Source: an uncultured Clostridia bacterium (lineage in GTDB: Bacteria; Bacillota; Clostridia; Oscillospirales; Oscillospiraceae). From it: a stretch of DNA of 55,684 bases. The DNA lies in NCBI GenBank assembly GCA_937890525.1, contig CALADI010000032.1:1-55684 (forward strand), written 5' to 3'. This document shows, piece by piece, positions 16,267-23,658 of this stretch (the first letter of the stretch is position 1; every line of letters starts with the position of its first letter). A program made the translations under genes and the position numbers. The notes beneath the pieces are model-generated. The model was not told where the DNA came from. It saw nothing but the letters and a program-made list of their open reading frames with translations, and made no database searches.

Positions 16267-17772
16267 TCAATCCAGTTTTTCGCCGGTGTGGCGGTAATCG
16301 CTTTCCAACGGGCTGGTCTTGTCGGCTTCGGCGGTGTAGCGGTTGATGACACGGGTGGCATGCTCCACATTCAGCAGCGTACCGGCGCCTGCCACACATC
16401 CGCCGGGGCAGGCCATGCCCTCCAGCAGATAACCGTTGTACTTCCCGGCCTTAGCAAGCTGCATCATCTTCTTGCACTCCCGCAGACCGTCAGCCCGGGC
16501 GATCTTGACCTCGTGGTCGGGGTGTGTTTCGTGGATCAGATTGGCAACGGCTCCGGCAACGCCGCCGGATACGGCGAATCCTCTGCCGGCGGCGGTACCT
16601 TCGTTGACCACATCCACAGGCTCGATGGTCTCAAAATCGATCTTCTTTGCTTCCAGCATACCCTGCAATTCCTCGAAGGTCAGCACAAAATCCACATCCG
16701 AGCGGATGGTCTCCCGAATGGCCTCCAGCTTCTTGGCGGCGCAGGGTCCGATAAAGACCACCTTGCAGTCGGGGAACCGCTTCTTCATCAGCCGGGCGGT
16801 GTAGACCATGGGGGTCAAGGTCATGGAGATGTTCTTGGCTTGGGCGGGGAAGAACTTCTGCACCATAGCGTGCCATGCCGGGCAGCAGGAGGTGGCCATG
16901 AAATCCTGTTCCGCCGGAACTTTTTCCATAAAGTCTTTGGCTTCTTCAATGGTGCACATATCTGCGCCGATGGCGACCTCCACCACCCGGTCGAAGCCCA
17001 ATACTTTCATTGCGGCGTTGAATTTGCCGGGGGTGGCGTGCTTGCCGAACTGGCCGGCAAAAGCGGGGGCAACAATGGCGATGACCTGATCTCCCTTCAG
17101 GATGGACTGGATGACCTGGAAGATCTGTCCCTTGTCCACGATGGCGCCGAAGGGGCAGCTCACCAGACATTGACCGCAGGCCACGCACTTGTCTTGATCG
17201 ATGAAGGCGCGGCCATCCGGGCCGGAAGTGATGGCGTCCACGCCGCAGGCAGCTTCACAGGGACGCTCCAGCTTGATGATGGCGTTGTAAGGGCAGGCTG
17301 CGGCGCATTTGCCGCACTTGATGCACTTGTTCGAATCGATGACGCTTTTGCCGTTCTGGAAGGAGACGGCACCCACAGGGCAGACCTTCTGACAGGATGC
17401 CGCCAGACAGTTTTGGCAGCTCTCCGTCACCCGGTACTGCTTGGTGGGGCAGGCGTGACAGGCGTAGGGGATGATGTTGATGAGGGGCGGCTCATAATAC
17501 TGCTGAGCCACTGCTGCAGCGTCCATGCCGTCGGTCATCAGAGTGCGGGTCTGGACAGGGCGTACACCAAGCCCCATGGCAAGGCGCACCCGCTCGCCGG
17601 CGATGGCACGCTCCAGGAAGATGGATTCCCGGTGCAGGGGCTGGTCGCCGGGGACGATCTTATAGGGAAGATCTTCCGCGTGGCTGTAATCGCCACCGGC
17701 ATAAGCCATGGCTGCCACCTCGGTAAATACGGATTTTCGGATGTCTGTGATCAGGGAAGGGATACCTCTCAT
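16267..17772 (-). CDS. [FeFe] hydrogenase, probably group B, with several ferredoxin clusters
   Basis: 501 aa. The N-terminal half carries ferredoxin-type [4Fe-4S] motifs (CIKCGKCAAACP, CVACGQCLVSCP, and further Cys in CHACPTKQYRVTESCQNCL and CQKVCP). The C-terminal half carries the H-cluster motifs: L1 TSCCPAW, L2 GPCAAKK, L3 EGMACPGGCVAGAG. Prototype group A enzymes have MPCxxK in L2; Gly in place of Met suggests the group B monomeric hydrogenases of anaerobic Firmicutes. Role: ferredoxin-linked H2 production, uptake or sensing. AAAGGAGAG precedes the ATG. No HydEFG maturases are nearby. Confidence 0.9.
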   Translation of the reverse strand: MRGIPSLITDIRKSVFTEVAAMAYAGGDYSHAEDLPYKIVPGDQPLHRESIFLERAIAGERVRLAMGLGVRPVQTRTLMTDGMDAAAVAQQYYEPPLINIIPYACHACPTKQYRVTESCQNCLAASCQKVCPVGAVSFQNGKSVIDSNKCIKCGKCAAACPYNAIIKLERPCEAACGVDAITSGPDGRAFIDQDKCVACGQCLVSCPFGAIVDKGQIFQVIQSILKGDQVIAIVAPAFAGQFGKHATPGKFNAAMKVLGFDRVVEVAIGADMCTIEEAKDFMEKVPAEQDFMATSCCPAWHAMVQKFFPAQAKNISMTLTPMVYTARLMKKRFPDCKVVFIGPCAAKKLEAIRETIRSDVDFVLTFEELQGMLEAKKIDFETIEPVDVVNEGTAAGRGFAVSGGVAGAVANLIHETHPDHEVKIARADGLRECKKMMQLAKAGKYNGYLLEGMACPGGCVAGAGTLLNVEHATRVINRYTAEADKTSPLESDYRHTGEKLD

Positions 17773-17797
17773 TGATGCTCTCCTTTGTAAATGGTCA

Positions 17798-17820
17798 TTA
17801 TGATAAAAATTATATCATAA
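17798..17820 (-). promoter_or_regulatory. -10 region and inverted repeat upstream of the hydrogenase
   Basis: TATAAT on the minus strand (17809-17814) lies inside a perfect 8-bp inverted repeat, TTATGATA-7 nt-TATCATAA. The -35 is weak, which suits a regulated promoter. The binding protein is not known. Confidence 0.6.
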
Positions 17821-17908
17821 AATGAACCGTAATGCCATGAACGATTGTTAAGAAACAGTGGAAATTTTTCACACAGTACAGCGGATATGTAGCGCCGGAA
17901 GCCCGGCG

Positions 17909-18076
17909 CTACATGATGTGTTCCTCGGCGCAGTTGTCCAGAACCCGCACACCCATTTCTCCGGCATCCGGAGCAGCGAATTTCTTGATACTCACCGAGT
18001 CAAAGGCGGGGCACAGCCGAGCCTCGGGATCCAGCCGCAGATCCACCGTATTGTTGACTGTCGGATGTTTCTTCAT
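17909..18076 (-). CDS. 55-aa orphan small protein
   Basis: Starts MKKHPTVNNTVDLRLD with GAGGTGA 5 nt before the ATG (18076) and ends NCAEEHIM. It contains two cysteines, no membrane segment and no known motif. A stem-loop (TAGCGCCGG aag CCCGGCGCTA, 17891-17913) begins at the stop codon. It sits between the hydrogenase and the tRNA on the chromosomal side. Real by ribosome site and spacing; function not recognised. Confidence 0.55.
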   Translation of the reverse strand: MKKHPTVNNTVDLRLDPEARLCPAFDSVSIKKFAAPDAGEMGVRVLDNCAEEHIM

Positions 18077-18171
18077 CACACTCACCTCGTCCTTATTCTT
18101 CCCGGATGGGGCGCAGTTATCCCCGGGCGGGACAGGCAAAAAAAGAATCGAACAGTGGCGAAGAATTATGC

Positions 18172-18200
18172 TTGCAAAATGAATAGTGATGTGATATAAT
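18172..18200 (+). promoter_or_regulatory. Promoter of tRNA-Gly
   Basis: TTGCAA (18172-18177), 17-nt spacer, TATAAT (18195-18200), about 14 nt before the mature 5' end. Confidence 0.85.
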
Positions 18201-18213
18201 CTGAGAAGACGAT

Positions 18214-18287
18214 GCGGGTATAGTTCATCGGTAGAATGCGACCTTCCCAAGGTTGAGAGGTGGGTTCGATTCCCATTACCCGCTCCA
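18214..18287 (+). tRNA. tRNA-Gly (anticodon CCC), ICE attachment site
   Basis: 74 nt cloverleaf. Acceptor GCGGGTA pairs with TACCCGC, the anticodon stem CGACC/GGTTG encloses the loop TTCCCAA (anticodon CCC), the T arm contains GTTCGATTC, and CCA is encoded. The conjugative element begins at or just after its 3' end, the usual target of tyrosine-recombinase integration. A copy of the tRNA 3' end would be expected at the far end of the element, outside the window. Confidence 0.95.
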
Positions 18288-18342
18288 TAACGACAAATTT
18301 CCTAGGTGTTGAAGATCTCAGCACCTAGGAAATGCGTCATTA
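18288..18342. repeat. Long inverted repeat directly after the tRNA
   Basis: Starts at the base after the tRNA CCA. The core arms TTTCCTAGGTG and CACCTAGGAAA are perfect and the pairing continues outward with mismatches to about 25 bp per arm, loop agatc. There is no T run, so it is not a standard terminator. It could be a recombinase arm site, a tRNA 3' processing structure or a Rho-type end. Between 18343 and 18578 nothing is recognised. Confidence 0.6.
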
Positions 18343-18604
18343 CATTTCAATTTGCTGTGATCTGTACAGACACGAATCGGAGTACTTGTCTCTCTGCTAG
18401 AACCTACTGCGACCGATACATCACTATCGTCACTCAGCGGTCAGAGCACACCCCTTTTGGGGCGATTCACCAGTCGATTGGTCAGACGCTACACTCCTTG
18501 GATGACCATTCCAAGCATTCCTGCAATGGGGTGTTACGGCGTTGATCGGCTGACTACCAGCCTTCTCGATTCGCTATGGTTGCGCTGTCACAACAAATTG
18601 TCTC

Positions 18605-18709
18605 TTGACAAAACCGTGTTGGTTTGTTAAGATGTTGTTGTGATAACGGCAACATTTGTCACAAGCCTTTACCCGCCTTACTATTAGCAGTAGCAAGGCG
18701 GGTCTTTTT
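18605..18709 (+). ncRNA. Probable short RNA (about 70 nt) with promoter and terminator
   Basis: TTGACA (18605-18610), 17-nt spacer, TAAGAT (18628-18633) is a near-consensus promoter. About 38 nt after the predicted start comes an intrinsic terminator, ACCCGCCTT...AAGGCGGGT (18671-18703) followed by CTTTTT. There is no room for a protein of note. Inverted arms GTTGCGCTGTCACAACAA (18579-18596) and TTGTTGTGATAACGGCAAC (18635-18653) flank the promoter, suggesting regulated initiation. Confidence 0.5.
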
Positions 18710-18874
18710 CTGACCCGATCATGGGCTTGATAGACCCATTATTCTCCGTGTTGATCCTTGCCCCGAAAAAGTAGAGCAGGGGAGAGCCGGCATCGATCCT
18801 GATTAAGGTTCCTTGAACGATCTGTACATCCTCCGGGGAACGGTCAGCAGAACGCCTGCCTCTTTCTCTATTAT

Positions 18875-18954
18875 TTTACCGCTCTAGCAGTAAAATGTCA
18901 ATATTTTTTGAACACTCCCGCCTGTACTTGCTCCAAAGGGAACAAGTATGGGCG
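18875..18954. terminator. Two stem-loops downstream of hicB
   Basis: TTTTACCGCT/AGCAGTAAAA (18875-18896) and CGCCTGTACTTG...CAAGTATGGGCG (18919-18954), the latter followed by ATTTTT on the plus strand and, in the other direction, by a T-rich stretch beyond GGGAGTG. They probably close the hicAB transcript. The stretch 18710-18874 shows nothing recognisable. Confidence 0.5.
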
Positions 18955-18997
18955 ATTTTTGCATTTTCATGTTTCGTAATGAGATACAGGAAGTTCC

Positions 18998-19399
18998 TTA
19001 AACATCGATCTGCTGCTTCAGCGCTTCTTGGAGTACCTGCGAGAAGTTGATGTTTCGTTCAAGCGCCGCAGCGTTCAGCCATGCCGGCAATGTTACCGTT
19101 CGATTGACAGACCGATTATTCTCGGCCATACGGACTGATGGCATATAAACATCCACCAGTACGATCCGTTCGTTGGCTGCGGCGTGAAGTTGATCTAGCC
19201 TCGACGGAATCGGAATTTCAGCGCCATCTTCCTCCAGACCGTACATCACACAGCCCAGCAGTTCTCGAGCAGACAACAGCGCATCTTCGTCGGTTTCTCC
19301 GCTGGTTGCAACATCAAGATCCGGGAATACGACAGAGATCTCCTGTCCGTCCTCATAGCCAAACACGGCAGGATAGAAATATCGTTCTACTTTTTTCAA
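18998..19399 (-). CDS. hicB: HicB antitoxin (TTG start)
   Basis: 133 aa. The N-terminal HicB fold (YFYPAVFGYEDGQEISVVFP, then GETDEDALLSARELLG) neutralises HicA. The C-terminal ribbon-helix-helix (NRTVTLPAWLNAAALERNIN, FSQVLQEALKQQI) binds the operator. The start is placed at TTG 19399 because CGGAGGTG lies 5 nt upstream and the resulting KKVERYFYPAVF is the typical HicB N-terminus; ATGs at 19432 and 19426 have no ribosome site. Cotranscribed with hicA; likely maintains the element. Confidence 0.88.
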   Translation of the reverse strand: MKKVERYFYPAVFGYEDGQEISVVFPDLDVATSGETDEDALLSARELLGCVMYGLEEDGAEIPIPSRLDQLHAAANERIVLVDVYMPSVRMAENNRSVNRTVTLPAWLNAAALERNINFSQVLQEALKQQIDV

Positions 19400-19463
19400 A
19401 TCAGCACCTCCGATTCTTGGTTTCATGGTCATGAGCTACTTGGCTTGTCAGGAGGGGGTCGGG

Positions 19464-19661
19464 TCACCGAAACCGGATCCCCGACTGTCTTTCGATGCTA
19501 TCAAGTGTTTTTCGAGGGATATCTTTGTCAGGGTGCTTCACCGTAACACGACCGGCTTTCTCCGGGTGCTTGAACTGGTGATGGCTCCCAACTACATTTA
19601 CAAGATACCAGCCATCGTTTTTTAACATCGAGATAACCTCTCTGGATGAGTAGCTTTTCAT
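19464..19661 (-). CDS. hicA: HicA toxin (mRNA interferase)
   Basis: 65 aa, dsRBD-like fold with the catalytic histidine in VVGSHHQFKHP and the preceding NDGWYLV strand. HicA cleaves mRNA when not bound by HicB. AGGAGG lies 6 nt before the ATG. It is the first gene of the pair, with a promoter embedded in a palindrome. Confidence 0.92.
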   Translation of the reverse strand: MKSYSSREVISMLKNDGWYLVNVVGSHHQFKHPEKAGRVTVKHPDKDIPRKTLDSIERQSGIRFR

Positions 19662-19682
19662 CTTTTCCCTCCTGACACCTAT

Positions 19683-19711
19683 ATATTAACACATATAATT
19701 ATATTTGTCAA
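19683..19711 (-). promoter_or_regulatory. Promoter and operator of hicAB
   Basis: TTGACA (19706-19711 on minus), 17-nt spacer, TAATAT (19683-19688). A 26-bp near-palindrome runs from the -35 to the -10 region, centred on ATATAATTATAT (19693-19704), with two mismatches per arm. This fits autoregulation by the RHH domain of HicB. Confidence 0.8.
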
Positions 19712-19746
19712 TCGGTTTGAGAAGAATATTTTTATTTCTGTTTGGG

Positions 19747-19773
19747 AACTTCTGCACCAATGGTGCAGAAGTT
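19747..19773 (-). terminator. Hairpin after the VirD4-like/DUF2325 gene
   Basis: AACTTCTGCACC aat GGTGCAGAAGTT, a perfect 12-bp stem. The following minus-strand sequence is A/T-rich but lacks a clean T run, so termination is plausible, not certain. Confidence 0.5.
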
Positions 19774-19824
19774 GGGTGGCGGTTTTTCTTCCTCCAGATA
19801 CCCCTGACCACGCAGGCCTGGGAC

Positions 19825-21531
19825 TTATATCCTCTGGTTATACAGATCCTCCATCTGACGGATCAGCAGGTCGATGTTGGTGGCGGTGACATAGTGGACA
19901 TTGCCGGTGTCCGGCAGCCGAGAGAATGCGAACCGCATCATCTTGTGGGACGCATGAGCCGTCCAGAAAAAAATGATATCGTCCGGGGCAAATGTGCGAT
20001 GCCGGGTGGAATCGTCAAACACATATTTCCAGTCCGGGAAAATCTGCCGGATCTTTTTGACCATGTTGGGGTGACCGCCCAGAAAAACCACATGGGAGTC
20101 CGGCAGGGGCTTGAGCGTAGGCTGGACAGAGTCCACCGGCGGCACATATGGGACATAGCGATACTCCTCCGGGCAGGTATTGACCGGATCCTCTGGTAGC
20201 GCCTCGACCCCCAGAAGATCCTCCAAACGGGACAGCTGGCTACTGCCGTCCGGCGCGTCCTCCGGCTGAGTTGACAGGGCATCGTCCATCTCCAGCAGCT
20301 CCAGCGCTTCACCCAGCGCCGTGGTACGCAGGGCGTCCAACGCTGAGTTGGGAACCAGCTCAATGCGGATCTCGGTGGACACACCGTCTCCAATGGGAGC
20401 AGAAACGGCAGCGCAGGATCGATTCTCGACGGTGTAAACAGCATCGGTGAGGTGGTTGGCGCTCAGATGGGCGTAGAGCCATGCGTAGGCACTGTCGGGC
20501 TTGTAAAAGGTCACCGGGATATAAAGCCCGTGGAAATAGAGGGTTTTTACCGCTCCGTCCTGCATGGCCACCCATCGACCGGGCGTGATGGTCTGCTCGA
20601 TGATACGGAGCTGGGCATCCATCCGCTGATCCATGGGCAGCTCGGTGAGATCTGCCGCAAGGGCAGGATCCGTGGTAACAGGCAGATCCAGGGGCAATAC
20701 GGTGGGCAGCTCCTCCACCACCAGATAACGCCCGGACAGCTTGCGGGAGTGGACAAACGTCTGGATAAAGTCCCGGTGGGTCTGGGGGGAGACGCCGGAA
20801 ATCCCGGTGCAGATGACCACCTGCGTGCAGCGCATCAGTACACCAAGACCGTCCATTGCTCGGCTTTCGCATTGGGCATCCTGAAGAAACCGCCAGAGGG
20901 CGGCACCGGCAGGAGTGCTGCGGATCCGACCTGCGTGCATCGATCGGATGGCAGGATCGGCAATGCCAGAGTCGGCGATCAGACACACCCGCACGCCGGG
21001 GGACTGCATCAGCATGGCAAAATCGGCAAAATTGAAAAACGGCGCATCGATCAGCACATTGACGGTGCGCTGGAGAAAAACACGGCGGTCGGGATCGTCC
21101 CCGGCGCACAGATCCAGCAGCAGGCAATCCAGATTGGACACGGTATCAGGATCGGCCGCCGGGAAGGTCAGAACTGTGGGAGCATCCTCCAACTGCGCCA
21201 GCAGAGGGTCGGAGAAATCCTCCCACCGGCGCAGAGATGCAGCATCCGAAAGGGGTGCTGCGAAAATGGGGGAATCCGACGGCGTGATGATCTGGTAGCC
21301 ATCGGCTGCCGCTCGGTCGAGGATCGGGGCATAGGCAGTAGAATCAGACACGCACAGCACAACCGACTCGCCGGAGCGGACGGCATGATCCAGAAACGGC
21401 ACGCCCACGGTGGCTGTTTTCCCGGAGCGTGGCTTGCCGTAGCACAGGATGCTCTTGCCCAACAGATCCGGTTCGGAAAGCCCGCCGGAGTAGTTTCGGC
21501 AGGCTTTATACAGAAAATTGGAGTGGAGCAT
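19825..21531 (-). CDS. VirD4/TraG-like P-loop ATPase fused to DUF2325
   Basis: 568 aa. Residues 30-37 are a Walker A box, GKPRSGKT, followed by a VirD4-like alternation (SVVLCVSDSTAYAPILDRAA, DGYQIITPS) that parallels the coupling protein of this same element. The expected Walker B position reads RYLVVEELP, divergent from LLDEFAN. Residues about 475-566 (VVFLGGHPNMVKKIRQIFPDW, DDIIFFWTAHASHKMM) look like DUF2325. No N-terminal membrane helices are seen, so it is not a normal coupling protein. Start and upstream stop overlap (TGATG). Role unknown; a cytoplasmic ATPase of the leading region. Confidence 0.65.
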   Translation of the reverse strand: MLHSNFLYKACRNYSGGLSEPDLLGKSILCYGKPRSGKTATVGVPFLDHAVRSGESVVLCVSDSTAYAPILDRAAADGYQIITPSDSPIFAAPLSDAASLRRWEDFSDPLLAQLEDAPTVLTFPAADPDTVSNLDCLLLDLCAGDDPDRRVFLQRTVNVLIDAPFFNFADFAMLMQSPGVRVCLIADSGIADPAIRSMHAGRIRSTPAGAALWRFLQDAQCESRAMDGLGVLMRCTQVVICTGISGVSPQTHRDFIQTFVHSRKLSGRYLVVEELPTVLPLDLPVTTDPALAADLTELPMDQRMDAQLRIIEQTITPGRWVAMQDGAVKTLYFHGLYIPVTFYKPDSAYAWLYAHLSANHLTDAVYTVENRSCAAVSAPIGDGVSTEIRIELVPNSALDALRTTALGEALELLEMDDALSTQPEDAPDGSSQLSRLEDLLGVEALPEDPVNTCPEEYRYVPYVPPVDSVQPTLKPLPDSHVVFLGGHPNMVKKIRQIFPDWKYVFDDSTRHRTFAPDDIIFFWTAHASHKMMRFAFSRLPDTGNVHYVTATNIDLLIRQMEDLYNQRI

Positions 21532-21968
21532 CAGTCCATCTCCTTGGAGATCAGCGACTCGATGTAGGTGCTGAGGTTGATGCCCTGCTTAGCAGCGGCG
21601 CGCTTGGCGTACTCAATGCAGGATGTGGGGATATAGGCATTGAGGTAGGCCTTGCTGTCATCATCGGCGACCTCGCCGAACGCCTGCTCGTACTCGTCGG
21701 CGGACAGCTTTTCCTCCGCCCACTCCCGGGCTTCGTCCCAGGTCAGGGGCATGATCCGCTCTCCGCTGGCCCATTGCCGTGTGCCGACTTCCTTGGCGTA
21801 CTGGGAGCGTGGGCCACCCTCGCCGAAAATAAAAAACTCCCCGGTACGCTTGCGGTACAGGGTCTCCTCGACCCAGTTAAAATCCCGCCTGGTGTAGGGA
21901 TTGCTCCACTCGCCCACGCATTGGGCGGTGGCGGTGTCGTAAACCTTGCCGTTGATGATCTTTTTCAT
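21531..21968 (-). CDS. ICE-associated protein with C-terminal RHH-like region
   Basis: 145 aa. The N-terminus (MKKIINGKVYDTATA, GEWSN, ETLYRKRTGEFFIFGEGG) is a motif I associate with small proteins of Firmicutes ICEs. The C-terminus (LNAYIPTSCIEYAKRAAAKQ, INLSTYIESLI) resembles a short ribbon-helix-helix DNA-binding segment. AAAGGAGG precedes the ATG. It is coupled to the DUF2325 fusion gene. Function not known. Confidence 0.7.
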   Translation of the reverse strand: MKKIINGKVYDTATAQCVGEWSNPYTRRDFNWVEETLYRKRTGEFFIFGEGGPRSQYAKEVGTRQWASGERIMPLTWDEAREWAEEKLSADEYEQAFGEVADDDSKAYLNAYIPTSCIEYAKRAAAKQGINLSTYIESLISKEMD

Positions 21969-21988
21969 AATGCCCTCCTTTTGCGGTT

Positions 21989-22007
21989 GGCGGGGATGAT
22001 CCCCGCC
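21989..22007. repeat. Intergenic hairpin GGCGGGG...CCCCGCC (copy 1)
   Basis: GGCGGGGATGATCCCCGCC followed by GATAGTGG. A second copy at 22434-22451 has the same stem and the same following GATAGTGG, so the two gaps share a repeated element. Neither is followed by a T run. Confidence 0.75.
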
Positions 22008-22031
22008 GATAGTGGTTGATGAATAAGCTTT

Positions 22032-22412
22032 TTACTGTGACTTGTGGGTTCTGAGATATTTTTCAATGTGTTTTCTCACCCACTCCTTTTCCTCCCACTC
22101 GTCGATCCATTTGATTCGGTATTTGTGTCCGTTTCTGCCCAAGCGGTAGTAGTCCTCGTCGTCTGTGCCAATCGTTTCGCAGACTAGGCTCTCTCTGGTG
22201 GGGCTTGTGAAATTGAAATCCTCGAACCAATGAGTCCCGTCTGAGAGGTCGAATGTCACTACTGGGGGCAAGGTGTGCGTTACCTGGCCGTAATCTTCTC
22301 TCTCCCCTTCTTCGTTGTAGTAAATTACCTCGGGGTAGTCAATGGCGGTAACGATGATATCGGTGCCCTCGTACGCCTCCATGTAATTTCCGATAAGATC
22401 TCCAACTTTCAT
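22032..22412 (-). CDS. Acidic small ICE protein, unknown
   Basis: 126 aa. Start MKVGDLIGNYMEAYEG at 22412, chosen for AAGGAGG 6 nt upstream. About 27 Asp/Glu against 14 Lys/Arg. Contains FDLSDGTHWFEDF and ends in a basic-acidic helix (DEWEEKEWVRKHIEKYL). No known domain recognised. Part of the cluster driven from 24323-24351. Confidence 0.65.
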   Translation of the reverse strand: MKVGDLIGNYMEAYEGTDIIVTAIDYPEVIYYNEEGEREDYGQVTHTLPPVVTFDLSDGTHWFEDFNFTSPTRESLVCETIGTDDEDYYRLGRNGHKYRIKWIDEWEEKEWVRKHIEKYLRTHKSQ

Positions 22413-22433
22413 AATATCCTCCTTTTTGTGGGT

Positions 22434-22451
22434 GGCGGGGTAATCCCCGCC
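22434..22451. repeat. Intergenic hairpin GGCGGGG...CCCCGCC (copy 2)
   Basis: GGCGGGGTAATCCCCGCC then GATAGTGG, matching copy 1 at 21989-22007 in position relative to the genes: just after one stop and before the next ribosome site. Confidence 0.75.
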
Positions 22452-22467
22452 GATAGTGGCTGACGGA

Positions 22468-22848
22468 TCAGAAGATTTCCACGCCGAGTCTGTCGGCGGC
22501 TTCTTGTATGACATACTCGAAAGTGTCTCCGTCTGCGGATTCCCACTCGGACTCCATTTTAGCGGCGACGCATAGTTTTTTTGCGTCTTCTAAAATCCAG
22601 ATGTCAGATGTTCGGATTCTTTCGGCAAGTGCCATGATGTCGGGATCTATGGGGGAGTCGTAAACGCCGTACTTAGCGATCTCAGCATCGGATGCCTTGT
22701 GGAGCTGATCCATCGCTTCGTCCAGCCCCATGCGTAGCAAGTCCCAGCCCCGGTCGTAAACCTCTGCTATATCCATGCAGACGGGGCAATCGCTGCCGAA
22801 CCAGGCGTCCATGTGCTCGGCGTTGGGGATGAAATAGATCTTACTCAT
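22468..22848 (-). CDS. Acidic small ICE protein, unknown
   Basis: 126 aa. Start MSKIYFIPNAEHMDAWFG at 22848 (AAGGAGG upstream). About 28 acidic and 11 basic residues. Contains C-P-V-C (DCPVCMDIAE), a possible half of a metal site, and further isolated Cys. Otherwise helical and unrecognised. Confidence 0.65.
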   Translation of the reverse strand: MSKIYFIPNAEHMDAWFGSDCPVCMDIAEVYDRGWDLLRMGLDEAMDQLHKASDAEIAKYGVYDSPIDPDIMALAERIRTSDIWILEDAKKLCVAAKMESEWESADGDTFEYVIQEAADRLGVEIF

Positions 22849-22861
22849 TGTAGTATCCTCC

Positions 22862-23371
22862 TTATCTCGTTTCAACCTCTTCGTGTCCATACCGATCAGC
22901 ACGGATTTCCAGCGTGCGGTTAAATCCGCAGTCTGTGGCAGTCACACACCATGCGTCTTTTGCATCATCAAAGACCGGTGTGCCGGTGATCACAAGATCA
23001 TTATCTTCGGCGTAGTAAGAAGCAACCTTCATCGCTTCGCCAGCGTCGAACAGATGGCTTTTCGTCGGCGTCACATAGCTGTACTCAGCGAAGCGGGGAC
23101 CTTCGATCTCGTCAGCCCATCCGTCCTCGTCAATGGTGCAGCGCTCCAGCCAATACTCGCTCACCTCAGCGTCACACCGAGTGGTGTCGATGGTGCAGGT
23201 CAGCTCAGAAAGGGATGCAACTGCCTCTGCTTCTTCCTCAATCGGCCAGCGCCGGATCTCGATGGCGTCCTCGTCATGGTTGAATGCAAACCCTTCGAGA
23301 TCGATAGGCAGCCCGGAGAACTTCGGTGCCCTGGCGTCAGCGTGCCGCAGAATGATGGTGGTATATTCCAT
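22862..23371 (-). CDS. Strongly acidic small ICE protein, unknown
   Basis: 169 aa. Start MEYTTIILRHADARAP at 23371 (AAAAGGAGG upstream). About 39 acidic and 15 basic residues by count, net about -24. The EDAIEIRRWPIEEEAEAVA and CTIDEDGWADEIEGPRFAEY segments are dense in acid. No domain recognised. The charge pattern would fit a DNA-mimic inhibitor, but that is only inference. Confidence 0.65.
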   Translation of the reverse strand: MEYTTIILRHADARAPKFSGLPIDLEGFAFNHDEDAIEIRRWPIEEEAEAVASLSELTCTIDTTRCDAEVSEYWLERCTIDEDGWADEIEGPRFAEYSYVTPTKSHLFDAGEAMKVASYYAEDNDLVITGTPVFDDAKDAWCVTATDCGFNRTLEIRADRYGHEEVETR

Positions 23372-23396
23372 GGTGTTTCCTCCTTTTACCGGGATG

Positions 23397-23615
23397 TTAT
23401 TCGACATGGCAATGAGCTGTTTCCTCTATCAGCCGAGCAATCCTATCACTATCTTCGACGAATGCGATAAAGTCTTTTACGGAGCGAAAGGTAGGTCTCA
23501 TTACCAACCCGCCCCATGTTATTTCAGCGCAGATATTTCCATATTTGTTAGGAGTCGTGCATTTTAGCCTTGCTGTGCCATCGATTCCATCGAACTTAAA
23601 TTTTAATTCCATCAT
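23397..23615 (-). CDS. Small ICE protein, unknown
   Basis: 72 aa. Start MMELKFKFDGIDGTARL at 23615 (or the second ATG at 23612), with GGAGGG 7 nt upstream. Nearly neutral charge, beta-rich look, two Cys and a C-terminal HCHVE. Preceded by hairpin 23640-23657. No function recognised. Confidence 0.55.
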   Translation of the reverse strand: MMELKFKFDGIDGTARLKCTTPNKYGNICAEITWGGLVMRPTFRSVKDFIAFVEDSDRIARLIEETAHCHVE

Positions 23616-23639
23616 TTGAATACCCTCCTTTGGCGGTAG

Positions 23640-23657
23640 GCGGGGGGCACCCCCCGC
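23640..23657. repeat. Intergenic hairpin GCGGGGGG...CCCCCCGC
   Basis: GCGGGGGGCACCCCCCGC, same type as the hairpins at 21989, 22434 and 23957, directly after a stop codon and before the next ribosome site. Confidence 0.7.
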
Positions 23658-23658
23658 T

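Noticed and set aside
16147..17775. 542-codon plus-strand open frame opposite the hydrogenase
   Set aside because: Shadow frame; the minus-strand frame contains all iron-sulfur motifs.
18306..18545. 79-codon plus-strand open frame next to the tRNA
   Set aside because: No ribosome site, begins within the inverted repeat, and the product has no recognisable features.
18671..18709. Terminator of the tRNA-Gly gene
   Set aside because: It lies about 385 nt after the tRNA and directly follows a separate strong promoter, so it more likely ends the short RNA.
19748..19773. Transposon terminal repeat
   Set aside because: It is a hairpin of adjacent arms with a 3-nt loop and no transposase or target duplication nearby.
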